Shown here: positions 6,025-14,013 of the stretch, one piece after another | How positions within the stretch are numbered: position 1 is the stretch's first letter | How the letters are laid out: every line of letters starts with the position of its first letter | From: JADHTT01 sp964633845 | GTDB lineage: Bacteria; Campylobacterota; Campylobacteria; Campylobacterales; Arcobacteraceae | Length of the DNA: 15,327 nucleotides | Reading direction: 5' to 3' | Assembly: GCA_964633845.1 (NCBI GenBank) | Contig: CAZWLA010000030.1 | Span: 1-15,327 of the forward strand | Translations under genes and position numbers: made by a program | Notes under the pieces: generated by a model | What the model was told of the DNA's origin: nothing | The model's input: the letters and a program-made list of their open reading frames with translations, nothing else | The model's database searches: none

Positions 6025-8208
6025 ATGTCAATACTATGTGAATTAAATTTAAATAACCAAAATGAAACTTTCGAGTTTGAGAAAGTTGCAAAACAAGCAA
6101 ATGGATCTGTATTATTTCAAGCAGGTAAAACTGTAATATTAGCATCTGTAGTTAGTGAGTTTGATAACCCCGTAAGTGAAGACTTTACTCCTCTTACTGT
6201 TCAATATATTGAAAAAACATATGCAAATGCCAAGATAAACGGTGGATTTATTAAAAGAGAAGGAAAGCCAAGTGACTTTGAGACATTGACTTCAAGAATT
6301 ATTGATAGAAGTTTAAGACCACTTTTCCCATCTGGATATGTATACCCAACTACAATTACTGTTATGGTATTAAGTGTTGACAATGATGCTGATTTACAAG
6401 TGATGGCCTTAAATGCAGCTTCTGCAGCTTTATACTATTCAAATATTCCTGTAAATAAGTCTGTAGCATCTGTAAGAATAGGACAAATTGATGGTGAACT
6501 TATAGTGAATCCATCTCTAAAGCAGCAAGATAGCTCTACATTAGATCTATTTATTGCAGGAACATTAGATGAATTACTAATGATTGAAATGAAAACAAGT
6601 GCATCTGAAGAGATGGTTGAAGCTGATATTGAGTCATTTGTAAAAGTACACAATACAAATGAGATGGATGAAGATAATTTACTTGAAGCTATCGCTCTTG
6701 CATCATCTAAAATCAAAGAATACTCATCTACTTATGAAGCAGCATTTAAAGAAATTGCAAAAGAAAATATACAAGTTGAACTTAGAGAATTTACAATAGA
6801 TCAATCAATTATTCAATATGTAAAAGAAAACTTTTCGGCAGATATTAAAGATGCTGTATCTAAACTTGCAAAAAGTGAGAGATCAAATAGTCTAAAGTTA
6901 ATTACTAATCATATTCTAGAGCAAGAATATGCAATTGATAATCAATTTGAATATACTGATATTTATGAAGCAGTAAATATTATAAAAAAAGAGATTGTTA
7001 GATCTATGATTGTTGATGATAATGTAAGAGCCGATGGAAGAGGGCTAAAAGATGTAAGGCCTATTTCAATTGATACAAATATATTACCTGCAGCTCATAG
7101 TTCATGTTTATTTACAAGAGGAGAAACACAAGCTCTTGTAGTAGGTACATTAGGTGGACCAAAAGATGGTCAAATGTTTGAAAGAGTGACAAATAAATCA
7201 AATGAGACTGAAAATTTCATGGTTCACTATAACTTCCCAGGATTCTCTGTAGGTGAAGCAAAACCTATATTTGGTGTAAGCAGAAGAGAACTGGGACATG
7301 GAAACCTTGGAAAAAGAGCATTAGAACCAACAATTGATATAGATTATGGTGACACAATTAGATTAGTTTCAGAGATACTAGAATCAAATGGCTCTTCATC
7401 TATGGCTACAGTTTGTGGTGGTTCATTAGCACTTAAAGCTGCTGGTATTCCTATTTCTGATTTAGTAGCTGGTGTTGCTATGGGTGGTGTAATTCAAGAT
7501 GGTAAACATGCTATATTAACTGATATTATGGGTCTTGAGGATCATGATGGTGATATGGACTTTAAGGTTGCAGGTACATCTAAAGGTATTACAGCAATGC
7601 AAATGGATATTAAACTTGGTGGAATTGAATTAGATGTATTAAAAGAGGCGTTGCTTCAAGCAAAAGAGGGTAGAGAGCATATCTTAACTATTATGGAAGA
7701 AGCAGCACAGAATATAGAGCCAAGCCAAGCTCTGCCTCTTGTAGAACAATTTAAAATAGATCCTAAAAAGATTATGGTAGTTATCGGTAAAGCAGGGGCT
7801 ACTATTAGAGAAATTATAGATACATTTGGTGTTGCTATTGATCTAGATAGAGATAGTGGAAATGTAAAAGTAAGTGGTGAGGACAAACAAAAAGTACTTG
7901 ATGCTTGTGAACATATTAAAAATATATCATCAAATGCTTCTAGTCATGGTCAAAAAAAGCAAATTGACTTTACTAAAGAATATAATTTAAATGAAAGCTA
8001 TGAAGGTAAAGTTGAAAGAATAGTTGACTTTGGTGCATTTATCTCTTTACCAAAAGGTGGAGAAGGTTTACTGCATATATCAAAAATAGCAAGACATAGA
8101 GTTAAAAATGTTAACGATGTTTTAGATGAAGGTCAAAAGATTGCTGTTACAGTTATTAAAGCTTCTAAAGATAGAATAGAATTGGTTGCAACAGATACAC
8201 TGGATTAA
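6025..8208 (+). CDS. pnp: Polynucleotide phosphorylase
   Basis: A 3'-5' phosphorolytic exoribonuclease of the RNA degradation machinery, acting as a trimer. The 727 residues carry two RNase PH domains, a KH domain and an S1 domain. The first has KREGKPSDFETLTSRIIDRS (78-97). The second opens with VRADGRG (334-340) and holds FTRGETQALVVGTLGG and the catalytic DHDGDMDFK with D506 and D512, equivalent to E. coli D486 and D492. The KH loop is IGKAGATIRE near 587. The S1 domain is at about 660-725, ending close to the C-terminus. AAGGA at 6015-6019 supports the ATG. It is the last gene of the operon, followed by a hairpin terminator. Many bacteria autoregulate pnp through a leader hairpin cut by RNase III; no such leader is possible in the 17-base gap here. 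Confidence 0.97.
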   Translation: MSILCELNLNNQNETFEFEKVAKQANGSVLFQAGKTVILASVVSEFDNPVSEDFTPLTVQYIEKTYANAKINGGFIKREGKPSDFETLTSRIIDRSLRPLFPSGYVYPTTITVMVLSVDNDADLQVMALNAASAALYYSNIPVNKSVASVRIGQIDGELIVNPSLKQQDSSTLDLFIAGTLDELLMIEMKTSASEEMVEADIESFVKVHNTNEMDEDNLLEAIALASSKIKEYSSTYEAAFKEIAKENIQVELREFTIDQSIIQYVKENFSADIKDAVSKLAKSERSNSLKLITNHILEQEYAIDNQFEYTDIYEAVNIIKKEIVRSMIVDDNVRADGRGLKDVRPISIDTNILPAAHSSCLFTRGETQALVVGTLGGPKDGQMFERVTNKSNETENFMVHYNFPGFSVGEAKPIFGVSRRELGHGNLGKRALEPTIDIDYGDTIRLVSEILESNGSSSMATVCGGSLALKAAGIPISDLVAGVAMGGVIQDGKHAILTDIMGLEDHDGDMDFKVAGTSKGITAMQMDIKLGGIELDVLKEALLQAKEGREHILTIMEEAAQNIEPSQALPLVEQFKIDPKKIMVVIGKAGATIREIIDTFGVAIDLDRDSGNVKVSGEDKQKVLDACEHIKNISSNASSHGQKKQIDFTKEYNLNESYEGKVERIVDFGAFISLPKGGEGLLHISKIARHRVKNVNDVLDEGQKIAVTVIKASKDRIELVATDTLD

Positions 8209-8223
8209 TAATAAATCTTTTCA

Positions 8224-8246
8224 AAGAGGTGTGATTTACACCTCTT
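8224..8246 (+). terminator. Intrinsic terminator of the purD-pnp operon
   Basis: AAGAGGTGT and ACACCTCTT form a perfect 9-bp stem with a 5-base GATTT loop, starting 15 bases after the pnp stop. The downstream tract is ATATATTT rather than pure T, so termination may be incomplete, but position and stem quality are good. Confidence 0.75.
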
Positions 8247-8312
8247 ATATATTTACTAATAAAAGTTTGGAAATTATAGTTTCCAATACTAACAAATTAA
8301 TATTACTTCTGA

Positions 8313-8318
8313 TATAAT
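8313..8318 (+). promoter_or_regulatory. -10 box of xerH, very close to the start codon
   Basis: A perfect TATAAT ends only six bases before the xerH ATG at 8325. Transcription normally begins 6-8 bases past the -10, so it would begin at or within a base or so of the ATG. No Shine-Dalgarno sequence is visible. The remaining 8247-8312 stretch is AT-rich without other recognisable elements. Confidence 0.5.
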
Positions 8319-8324
8319 AATCTT

Positions 8325-9380
8325 ATGAGATATCCTTTAGATTTTGAAAATACATTTAGTAAGACTTACCTTTTCTGGTTAAGTAGATTTATTAGAAGTA
8401 AAATAACATCATTATCAAATAGACAAGTTACAGATAAGGATAGACTAGCACAAATTATTCAGGAATTAATTACTGGCTTTGATGATATTAAAGATTTAAA
8501 AGCTTTAATGAAAGAAGTTAGAAATATAGGAATAAATGGTGTTCATGTTTATTATTTGCCATTAGAAAAACTTTATAATTATATGATGAGATTTGGAGCT
8601 GCTTCTATGAAAGAGATAGATGAAGAAGTTTTGAGTGACTTCTTAGCAAGTGAAACTGCAAATTTATCAGATGCAAGTAAGAAAAACCATCGTATAGCTC
8701 TACTTGGATTCTTTAGTTATATTGATAAGCAAAATGAAGAAGAAAATGGAAATGCTTATAGATATGCAATAGAACTTAAAAACTGGGGTGGCTTAGGTGG
8801 TAAAAGTGGTGATAAACTACCCTCTTTCATGAATAAAGAAGAAGTAAATAAATTTATTACTGCTATTGATGAATATCCATATAAAGATACTGTAATAGGT
8901 GCTAGAAACCGTTTAATCATCAAAACTATACTTTATACAGGAATAAGAGTTTCTGAAGCAATTAATATTAATATAAAAGATTTTATAAAAGATGGTGATG
9001 CTTATGTTATTCAAGTTCGAGGTAAAGGAAATAAATCTAGAGTTGTAATGATAAAAGAGCGTATTATAAAAGCTGATTTAAGCATTTGGCAAGATAGCTG
9101 TAACTGTGAAGATAATTTACTATTTTGTAACCAAAAAGGTAAGAAGCTGACTCAAGCTTATATTAGTAGACTTGTAGAGCAGATATTAACTAGTTGTAGT
9201 CTTAGAAAAGATAAAAATGGAGCTCATATGCTTAGACATACTTTTGCTACATTACTTTACCAAAACAGTAAAGACTTGATCCTAGTACAAGAATCACTAG
9301 GTCATGCAGATATAAATACATCTCGTATCTATACCCATTTTGATACCAGTAGACTAGATCAGACTACTGATATATTTTAA
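8325..9380 (+). CDS. xerH: Tyrosine recombinase XerH
   Basis: Site-specific recombinase that resolves chromosome dimers at a difH site during division; Campylobacterota use this single enzyme instead of the XerC-XerD pair. The 351 residues comprise an N-terminal SAM-like DNA-binding domain (about 15-150) and a catalytic domain with the full active-site set: R208 (TGIRVSE), K234 (RGKGNK), H301 and R304 (HMLRH), H327 (LGHADI) and the nucleophile Y336 (SRIYTH). The start MRYPLDFENTFSKTYLFW aligns by memory with the opening of Helicobacter XerH, so I keep this ATG although it lacks a Shine-Dalgarno sequence. It has its own promoter after the pnp terminator. Its stop directly abuts the convergent dapD stop. 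A phage or integron integrase is less likely given the core context. Confidence 0.9.
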   Translation: MRYPLDFENTFSKTYLFWLSRFIRSKITSLSNRQVTDKDRLAQIIQELITGFDDIKDLKALMKEVRNIGINGVHVYYLPLEKLYNYMMRFGAASMKEIDEEVLSDFLASETANLSDASKKNHRIALLGFFSYIDKQNEEENGNAYRYAIELKNWGGLGGKSGDKLPSFMNKEEVNKFITAIDEYPYKDTVIGARNRLIIKTILYTGIRVSEAININIKDFIKDGDAYVIQVRGKGNKSRVVMIKERIIKADLSIWQDSCNCEDNLLFCNQKGKKLTQAYISRLVEQILTSCSLRKDKNGAHMLRHTFATLLYQNSKDLILVQESLGHADINTSRIYTHFDTSRLDQTTDIF

Positions 9381-10559
9381 TTAGTGAAGATCAGCGTTTA
9401 GTACTACTTCTCTTGTGCTTCTAGAAGCTTGCATTTGACCTGTTACAGAGTTTTGTCTAAAGTGAATACCATTTAACCCTTGAAGTGCATCAGCTCTCAT
9501 AGTATTTGAAAGTTCAGCTTTTGGATTAGCTTCTTGAATCTTAGCTAATTCAGCATCAGAAATTGTAATCTTAGTACCAGCAAATATAGCAACACCACCA
9601 TCAATAATACAAGCATCACCTAATGGAATACCAGTAGTTGAGTTTGCACCTAGAAGTGTATTTTCACCAATAGAGATTGGATTACCATCTGTACCAGAAA
9701 GAACACCAAGGATAGAAGCTCCTCCTCCTACATCTGATCCAGCTCCAACGATAGCTGAAGATGAGATTCTACCTTCAACCATAACAGGACCTAATGTTCC
9801 TGCATTAAAGTTGATGTATGAAGCCCCTGGCATTACAGTTGTACCAGCAGCTAATTGTGCACCAAATCTAACTTTTGATGTATCTAGGATTCTAGTATTA
9901 TCAGCAGGGATAATATGAGATAAGAATCTTGGGAATTTATCAACCATATCAATTACTGGATATTGTCCAGTAGTTTTTAGAGATACTTCATTTTCTCTTA
10001 ACCAATCAAGTTCAATTGGTAATGTTCCAGACCAAGCTACATTGTGTAATAATCCAAATGTACCATCAAGACAAATCTTTCTAAGTTCTGCCTTACCTTC
10101 AGATAATGCATTTAATTTTAAATAAGCAGCTTCTACTGATTGTGGTGCAGCATCTTCAAAGATAAATACAGCTTTATAGTTTGAGCTTTCTAATAACTCT
10201 AATTCTTTTACTACTTGGATATTTTTATGAACCAGTCCTATAGCTTCTTCTACATATGGATTAAACATATCTAATGCAATCTTAGTAAATTTATTATTTA
10301 ATTCACATACTAGTTCACTACCAGTACAATCTACAGATATACCAGCTTCATTTAAAGCTTCTAAAAATACTGCTGCACTTCCAAAGTTTTCACCCCAGTT
10401 TACTACTGGATATGTTGCTTGTAAAACTTTATCTTGATTTAACTGTCCTCTATCAATTCTAGCTATACCAAATCCAATTGGATTTTTATACCAAGTTTTA
10501 TTTTGAATCTCTTCAACTTTTTCTTTAAAACCAGCTACTGAATCTATTAATTCTACCAT
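9381..10559 (-). CDS. dapD: 2,3,4,5-tetrahydropyridine-2,6-dicarboxylate N-succinyltransferase, long type
   Basis: Succinyl-CoA-dependent enzyme of the diaminopimelate/lysine pathway, supplying cell-wall and protein precursors in the cytosol. It has 392 residues, longer than the ~274 of E. coli DapD. The C-terminal left-handed beta-helix (about 230-335) contains RFGAQLAAGTTVMPGASYIN, FNAGTLGPVMVEGRIS, VGAGSDVGGGAS and ISIGENTLLGANS, phrases close to the actinobacterial DapD group. The N-terminal part (WYKNPIGFGIARIDRG) is also characteristic of the long form. AAAGG precedes the ATG (10557-10559). It is the last gene of the minus-strand run, 74 bases after prmC. Confidence 0.93.
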   Translation of the reverse strand: MVELIDSVAGFKEKVEEIQNKTWYKNPIGFGIARIDRGQLNQDKVLQATYPVVNWGENFGSAAVFLEALNEAGISVDCTGSELVCELNNKFTKIALDMFNPYVEEAIGLVHKNIQVVKELELLESSNYKAVFIFEDAAPQSVEAAYLKLNALSEGKAELRKICLDGTFGLLHNVAWSGTLPIELDWLRENEVSLKTTGQYPVIDMVDKFPRFLSHIIPADNTRILDTSKVRFGAQLAAGTTVMPGASYINFNAGTLGPVMVEGRISSSAIVGAGSDVGGGASILGVLSGTDGNPISIGENTLLGANSTTGIPLGDACIIDGGVAIFAGTKITISDAELAKIQEANPKAELSNTMRADALQGLNGIHFRQNSVTGQMQASRSTREVVLNADLH

Positions 10560-10591
10560 CTATTTTTCCTTTATATTGTTATATTATTAAA

Positions 10592-10620
10592 TAAAGCGAT
10601 TTTACTAAAAAAATGCTTTA
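10592..10620 (-). terminator. Weak hairpin between prmC and dapD
   Basis: TAAAGC (10592-10597) pairs with GCTTTA (10615-10620), and ATTTT (10599-10603) with AAAAT (10610-10614), with one bulged base and a 6-base loop. It begins 14 bases after the prmC stop on the minus strand and is followed by ATTTAATAAT. It may partly end the hisS-prmC transcript ahead of a dapD promoter; a TATAAC at 10578-10583 is a possible but closely spaced -10. The stem is mostly A-T, so stability is low. A ~28-bp recombinase site of dif type was considered, but the sequence does not match what I recall of difH. Confidence 0.35.
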
Positions 10621-10633
10621 GAGTTGCTATTAG

Positions 10634-11461
10634 TTATTGTTTAAACTCTACAGTAAATCCACGATCTAATTTGTCTAGATCTTGATAAAATTCTAAATTT
10701 TCTATATTATAATTCTCAAAATATTTGTTCAAAGTATTTTTCTGATCATATCCCATCTCACAATATAGATATTTTATATTTTTTTTAGATGTTTGATCTA
10801 TTATCTTTTCAAGAAGTTCATCTCCCCTATTACCACCAAATAGTGCATTTGATGGTTCATGTTCCACATTTTTATCTAGTTTAAAATCATTGGCTATGTA
10901 TGGAGGGTTTGATATACACATATCATATCTATCATCTGCTACATTCTCATAAAGATCACTTTTAATGAATTCTATTTTTCTATCAACACCATGCTTAATT
11001 GCATTTCTTTTAGCTAACTCTAAAGCTTTATCATTGATATCAACAGCAACTATACTAATATCATCAATTAATAATGCTAGCATAACAGAAATTATACCAC
11101 TTCCAACACCTATTTCTATAACTTTTGGACTTAATATATTTTTTAGTATAGCTTCTGCTTTTTCTACAAGTATCTCTGTTTCTGGTCTAGGTATTAAAAC
11201 ACCTGGTTCTACATCAAAAAGTTCACCATAAAAACTAGCTCTTTTAGTGATATACTCAAGTGGATAGTGTGTAGCTCTTTTCTTTACAAGCTTTTTAAGC
11301 TCAACTTCACATTGACACTGTTCATTGTAATTTAGATGTAACCATATTACATTTTGTTGTACAATACTAAGAAGAAGTATCTCTACTTCTTTAGCTGGTA
11401 TATGCGTTACATCCCTAAGGTTTTGTGAGTATTGTTTTATTATCTGTTTATAAGTAGCCAA
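10634..11461 (-). CDS. prmC: Release factor glutamine N5-methyltransferase
   Basis: SAM-dependent methyltransferase that methylates the glutamine of the GGQ motif in peptide-chain release factors RF1 and RF2. The 275 residues are the family's normal size. The helical N-terminal domain (1-75) is followed by PLEYITKRASFYGELF, IPRPETE (90-96), the SAM-binding motif EIGVGSG (116-122), VAVDIND (138-144) and the substrate-gripping NPPY (185-188). The start is TTG at 11459-11461; an in-frame stop lies five codons upstream and there is no ATG near, so this is the only reasonable start. No Shine-Dalgarno is seen, and the gene starts 8 bases after the cysE stop, which suggests translation coupled to cysE. 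Confidence 0.93.
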   Translation of the reverse strand: MATYKQIIKQYSQNLRDVTHIPAKEVEILLLSIVQQNVIWLHLNYNEQCQCEVELKKLVKKRATHYPLEYITKRASFYGELFDVEPGVLIPRPETEILVEKAEAILKNILSPKVIEIGVGSGIISVMLALLIDDISIVAVDINDKALELAKRNAIKHGVDRKIEFIKSDLYENVADDRYDMCISNPPYIANDFKLDKNVEHEPSNALFGGNRGDELLEKIIDQTSKKNIKYLYCEMGYDQKNTLNKYFENYNIENLEFYQDLDKLDRGFTVEFKQ

Positions 11462-11469
11462 AATAATAT

Positions 11470-12207
11470 CTATTTATCTTCCATAGCATTGATAAAGTTT
11501 GAATAAATATTTTCAAGCTCTTTATCTTCTTTAGCTACATCTATACCATCTTTTTCAATAATAGCATGCTCAAGTATTGCAACTCGTTTTATAAGATATG
11601 TAATCATTTTACCAGAGATATCTGGTAAATTATTATGATCTAGTGGTAGTTCATCTTCAGCACAATCGTTACTTGACTTTACAACTCTAGCTGGAATGCC
11701 TACTGCAGTTGAACCGCAAGGTACGTCAGCAATCACTACAGAGTTTGCTCCAACTTTTACATGTTCACCAATTGTAATATTTCCAAGTACTTTAGCCCCT
11801 GCTCCTATTACTGTATGTGATTTAATTGTTGGGTGTCGTTTACCATGACTTAAACTAACTCCACCAAGTGTTACCCCTTGATATATTAGTACATCATTTT
11901 CAACTATAGTAGTTTCACCTATAACTACACCAAATCCATGGTCTATAAATACTCTTCTTCCAATTGTAGCATCGGGGTGAATATCAACGCTTGTTAATAG
12001 TTGACTAATACCACTAATTAATTTACCTAAAAATTTAAAGCCTTTTGTATATAGCTTATTTGCAATTCTATAATTAACTACAGCCCAAACACCAGGATAA
12101 GAGAATAATAGTTCAAATCCTGAATGTAATGCTGGATCATTTTTCTTTGGTAGGCTAAAATCCTCTTTAATTTTGGCAAATAGTGATATGTTATCGTTAG
12201 TTTCCAT
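11470..12207 (-). CDS. cysE: Serine O-acetyltransferase
   Basis: Transfers acetyl from acetyl-CoA to serine, the committed step to cysteine. The 245 residues have an alpha-helical N-terminal region with FELLFSYPGVWAVVNYRIAN (31-50) and a left-handed beta-helix with VDIHPDATIG (74-83), the catalytic region IDHGFGVVIGETT (88-100), YQGVTLGGVS and the closing VGIPARVVK (169-177). It is shorter than E. coli CysE (273). The C-terminus ends in AMEDK and has no terminal Ile, the residue that in enteric CysE inserts into the CysK active site. The ATG lies inside the end of speA (11-base overlap), so translation is coupled. A general hexapeptide acetyltransferase is much less likely. Confidence 0.93.
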   Translation of the reverse strand: METNDNISLFAKIKEDFSLPKKNDPALHSGFELLFSYPGVWAVVNYRIANKLYTKGFKFLGKLISGISQLLTSVDIHPDATIGRRVFIDHGFGVVIGETTIVENDVLIYQGVTLGGVSLSHGKRHPTIKSHTVIGAGAKVLGNITIGEHVKVGANSVVIADVPCGSTAVGIPARVVKSSNDCAEDELPLDHNNLPDISGKMITYLIKRVAILEHAIIEKDGIDVAKEDKELENIYSNFINAMEDK

Positions 12208-14008
12208 TATTTGTTCTCTCTATTGTTTTTAAATAGCCATTATCTTCTAAATAACTATCTAGTATATTTTTTAAATTATCATCCAGATCTTTAAATAACT
12301 TTACTTTAAAATCTTCTATATCAAAATCTAGATCCTCTAAAATATCTAAAATCTTCTGTGATTTTAAGAAATTATCTGTTTTATATCCATTTTTTGTAAA
12401 ATTCACATTTATTTCATGCGCAGATGCAAATAAATTGTGCTTCATCCCTAAAATATCTTGATAAGCACCTGTCAAAAAGAATCCTAAAAAATACTCTTCT
12501 TTTTTTAAATCTACATCATGTAAATAAAGTGGTTCTACTGAATCAAAAGGTATCTCACCATCACTATCACATGTGATATCCCATATTGTTGCTGACCTTA
12601 TTGGTTTTTTATCAAGATGAGTAATAGGCATAATTGGAAACTTTTGTCCTATACCCCAAAAATCTGGTAATGATTGAAAAATAGAAAAATTAAGAAGATA
12701 CTTTTCTTGTATTCTATCATCAAATTTTTTAAGTTCTGTATAATCATTAATACCTAAAAGAGTTATAGACTTTTTAATAATTAGATTTGTAAGTACCTCT
12801 GCATTACTTCTATCTTCCAAATCTACAAAACCTAGATCAAACAATGTAAGAATAGACTCTAGATGTTCTAAAGAATCATGCATAAATTCTCGTGCAGTCT
12901 TAATAGTCATATCATTGTATAGGGCATATAGCTCTTTTATAATATCCGGATTAGACTCTTTTAGTCTTAAACTACTTTTTTCATACTCACCACTAAAAAG
13001 TTCTAGAACTGGAGCTATTAATACTGAACTAGGAGCAGCTATAAATCTACCTGATTCTATAAATATATCTGGTGATATAACCCCTTTATTTTTACTAATT
13101 GTTTGCAAGGTAAATATAACATCACTAGAAAATTCATCCAGATTATATTCTCTTTTATTTTCATGTGCACTATACTCTACAGCTAATCCTCCACCAATAT
13201 TTATTGAGTTTAGACTATTTGCACCCATCTGTTTTAGCTGGGCATATATATGACCAGATTCTTTTAGTGCTTTTTTTAGAGGTGCTATAGTCTCCATTGA
13301 TGAACCTATATGAAAATGGATCATTTTAAAACTATCTAATAAATTATTTACTTTCAAAAGATCAAATGCATCTAAAATTTCAGTAGCACTAAGACCAAAT
13401 TTTGAATTAATTCCACCACTTTTGGCCCATGTACCACTTCCACCACTATGAAGTCTAACTCTAAGACCAATATTTGGCACTTCTAATCCTAACTCTTTTT
13501 GAACTTCTATGATTGTCTCAAGTTCATTTATTCCCTCAAGAGTTAAAGTTATATCAAAACCTTGATGTAGTGCAATAAACCCTAGTGTAATCATCTCTTT
13601 ATCTTTGAAGCCATTTACAGTAATAGGTGCACTTTTATTATTATATGCCATCGCTATTAATAATTCAGCTTTACTTCCAGCTTCAAGTCCATAATTAAGA
13701 TCTTTACTATTTTTAAGCATAGGCAATAAAAAGTTTGGTAATTGATTAACTTTTAAAGGAAATACGGCTTTAAATTCACCCTTGTAATTATACTCTTTAA
13801 TAGAACCATTAAAAGAGTTATAAAGCTTATTAATCTGTTTTAGTGTTAAATGTGGTAGTCTAAGAGTTAATGGTCCTTTGTTACCTGCTTTTCTTATATC
13901 TTGAACTATAGATATTAATGAAGGTTTACAGCCAAAATTAACTTTAACTAAACCATCCTCAATGATAAAGTTATCATCACCCCAAATATCTATACCATAA
14001 TTATTCAT
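12197..14008 (-). CDS. speA: Biosynthetic arginine decarboxylase
   Basis: PLP-dependent enzyme converting arginine to agmatine, the entry to putrescine and spermidine synthesis. The 603 residues resemble the Campylobacterota form (E. coli: 658). Landmarks: the PLP lysine K86 in FPLKVNQLP, HFHIGSS (231-237), the phosphate-binding INIGGGLAVEY (269-279), ESGR (318-321) and the C-terminal CDSDGEIP with the likely catalytic C480. It starts five bases after the hisS stop and overlaps cysE by 11 bases at its end. AAGAG overlapping the hisS stop may act as ribosome binding site. The pairing with cysE and hisS is conserved in Campylobacter, as I recall, without an obvious metabolic link. Confidence 0.95.
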   Translation of the reverse strand: MNNYGIDIWGDDNFIIEDGLVKVNFGCKPSLISIVQDIRKAGNKGPLTLRLPHLTLKQINKLYNSFNGSIKEYNYKGEFKAVFPLKVNQLPNFLLPMLKNSKDLNYGLEAGSKAELLIAMAYNNKSAPITVNGFKDKEMITLGFIALHQGFDITLTLEGINELETIIEVQKELGLEVPNIGLRVRLHSGGSGTWAKSGGINSKFGLSATEILDAFDLLKVNNLLDSFKMIHFHIGSSMETIAPLKKALKESGHIYAQLKQMGANSLNSINIGGGLAVEYSAHENKREYNLDEFSSDVIFTLQTISKNKGVISPDIFIESGRFIAAPSSVLIAPVLELFSGEYEKSSLRLKESNPDIIKELYALYNDMTIKTAREFMHDSLEHLESILTLFDLGFVDLEDRSNAEVLTNLIIKKSITLLGINDYTELKKFDDRIQEKYLLNFSIFQSLPDFWGIGQKFPIMPITHLDKKPIRSATIWDITCDSDGEIPFDSVEPLYLHDVDLKKEEYFLGFFLTGAYQDILGMKHNLFASAHEINVNFTKNGYKTDNFLKSQKILDILEDLDFDIEDFKVKLFKDLDDNLKNILDSYLEDNGYLKTIERTNNGN

Positions 14009-14013
14009 AACTC

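Noticed and set aside
8247..8312. A small RNA or short gene between pnp and xerH.
   Set aside because: No open frame with a ribosome binding site and no stable hairpin beyond the pnp terminator.
10592..10620. A possible difH recombination site between prmC and dapD.
   Set aside because: Arm length is roughly right, but the sequence is an AT-rich bulged hairpin and does not match the difH sequence as I remember it; a weak terminator explains it more simply.
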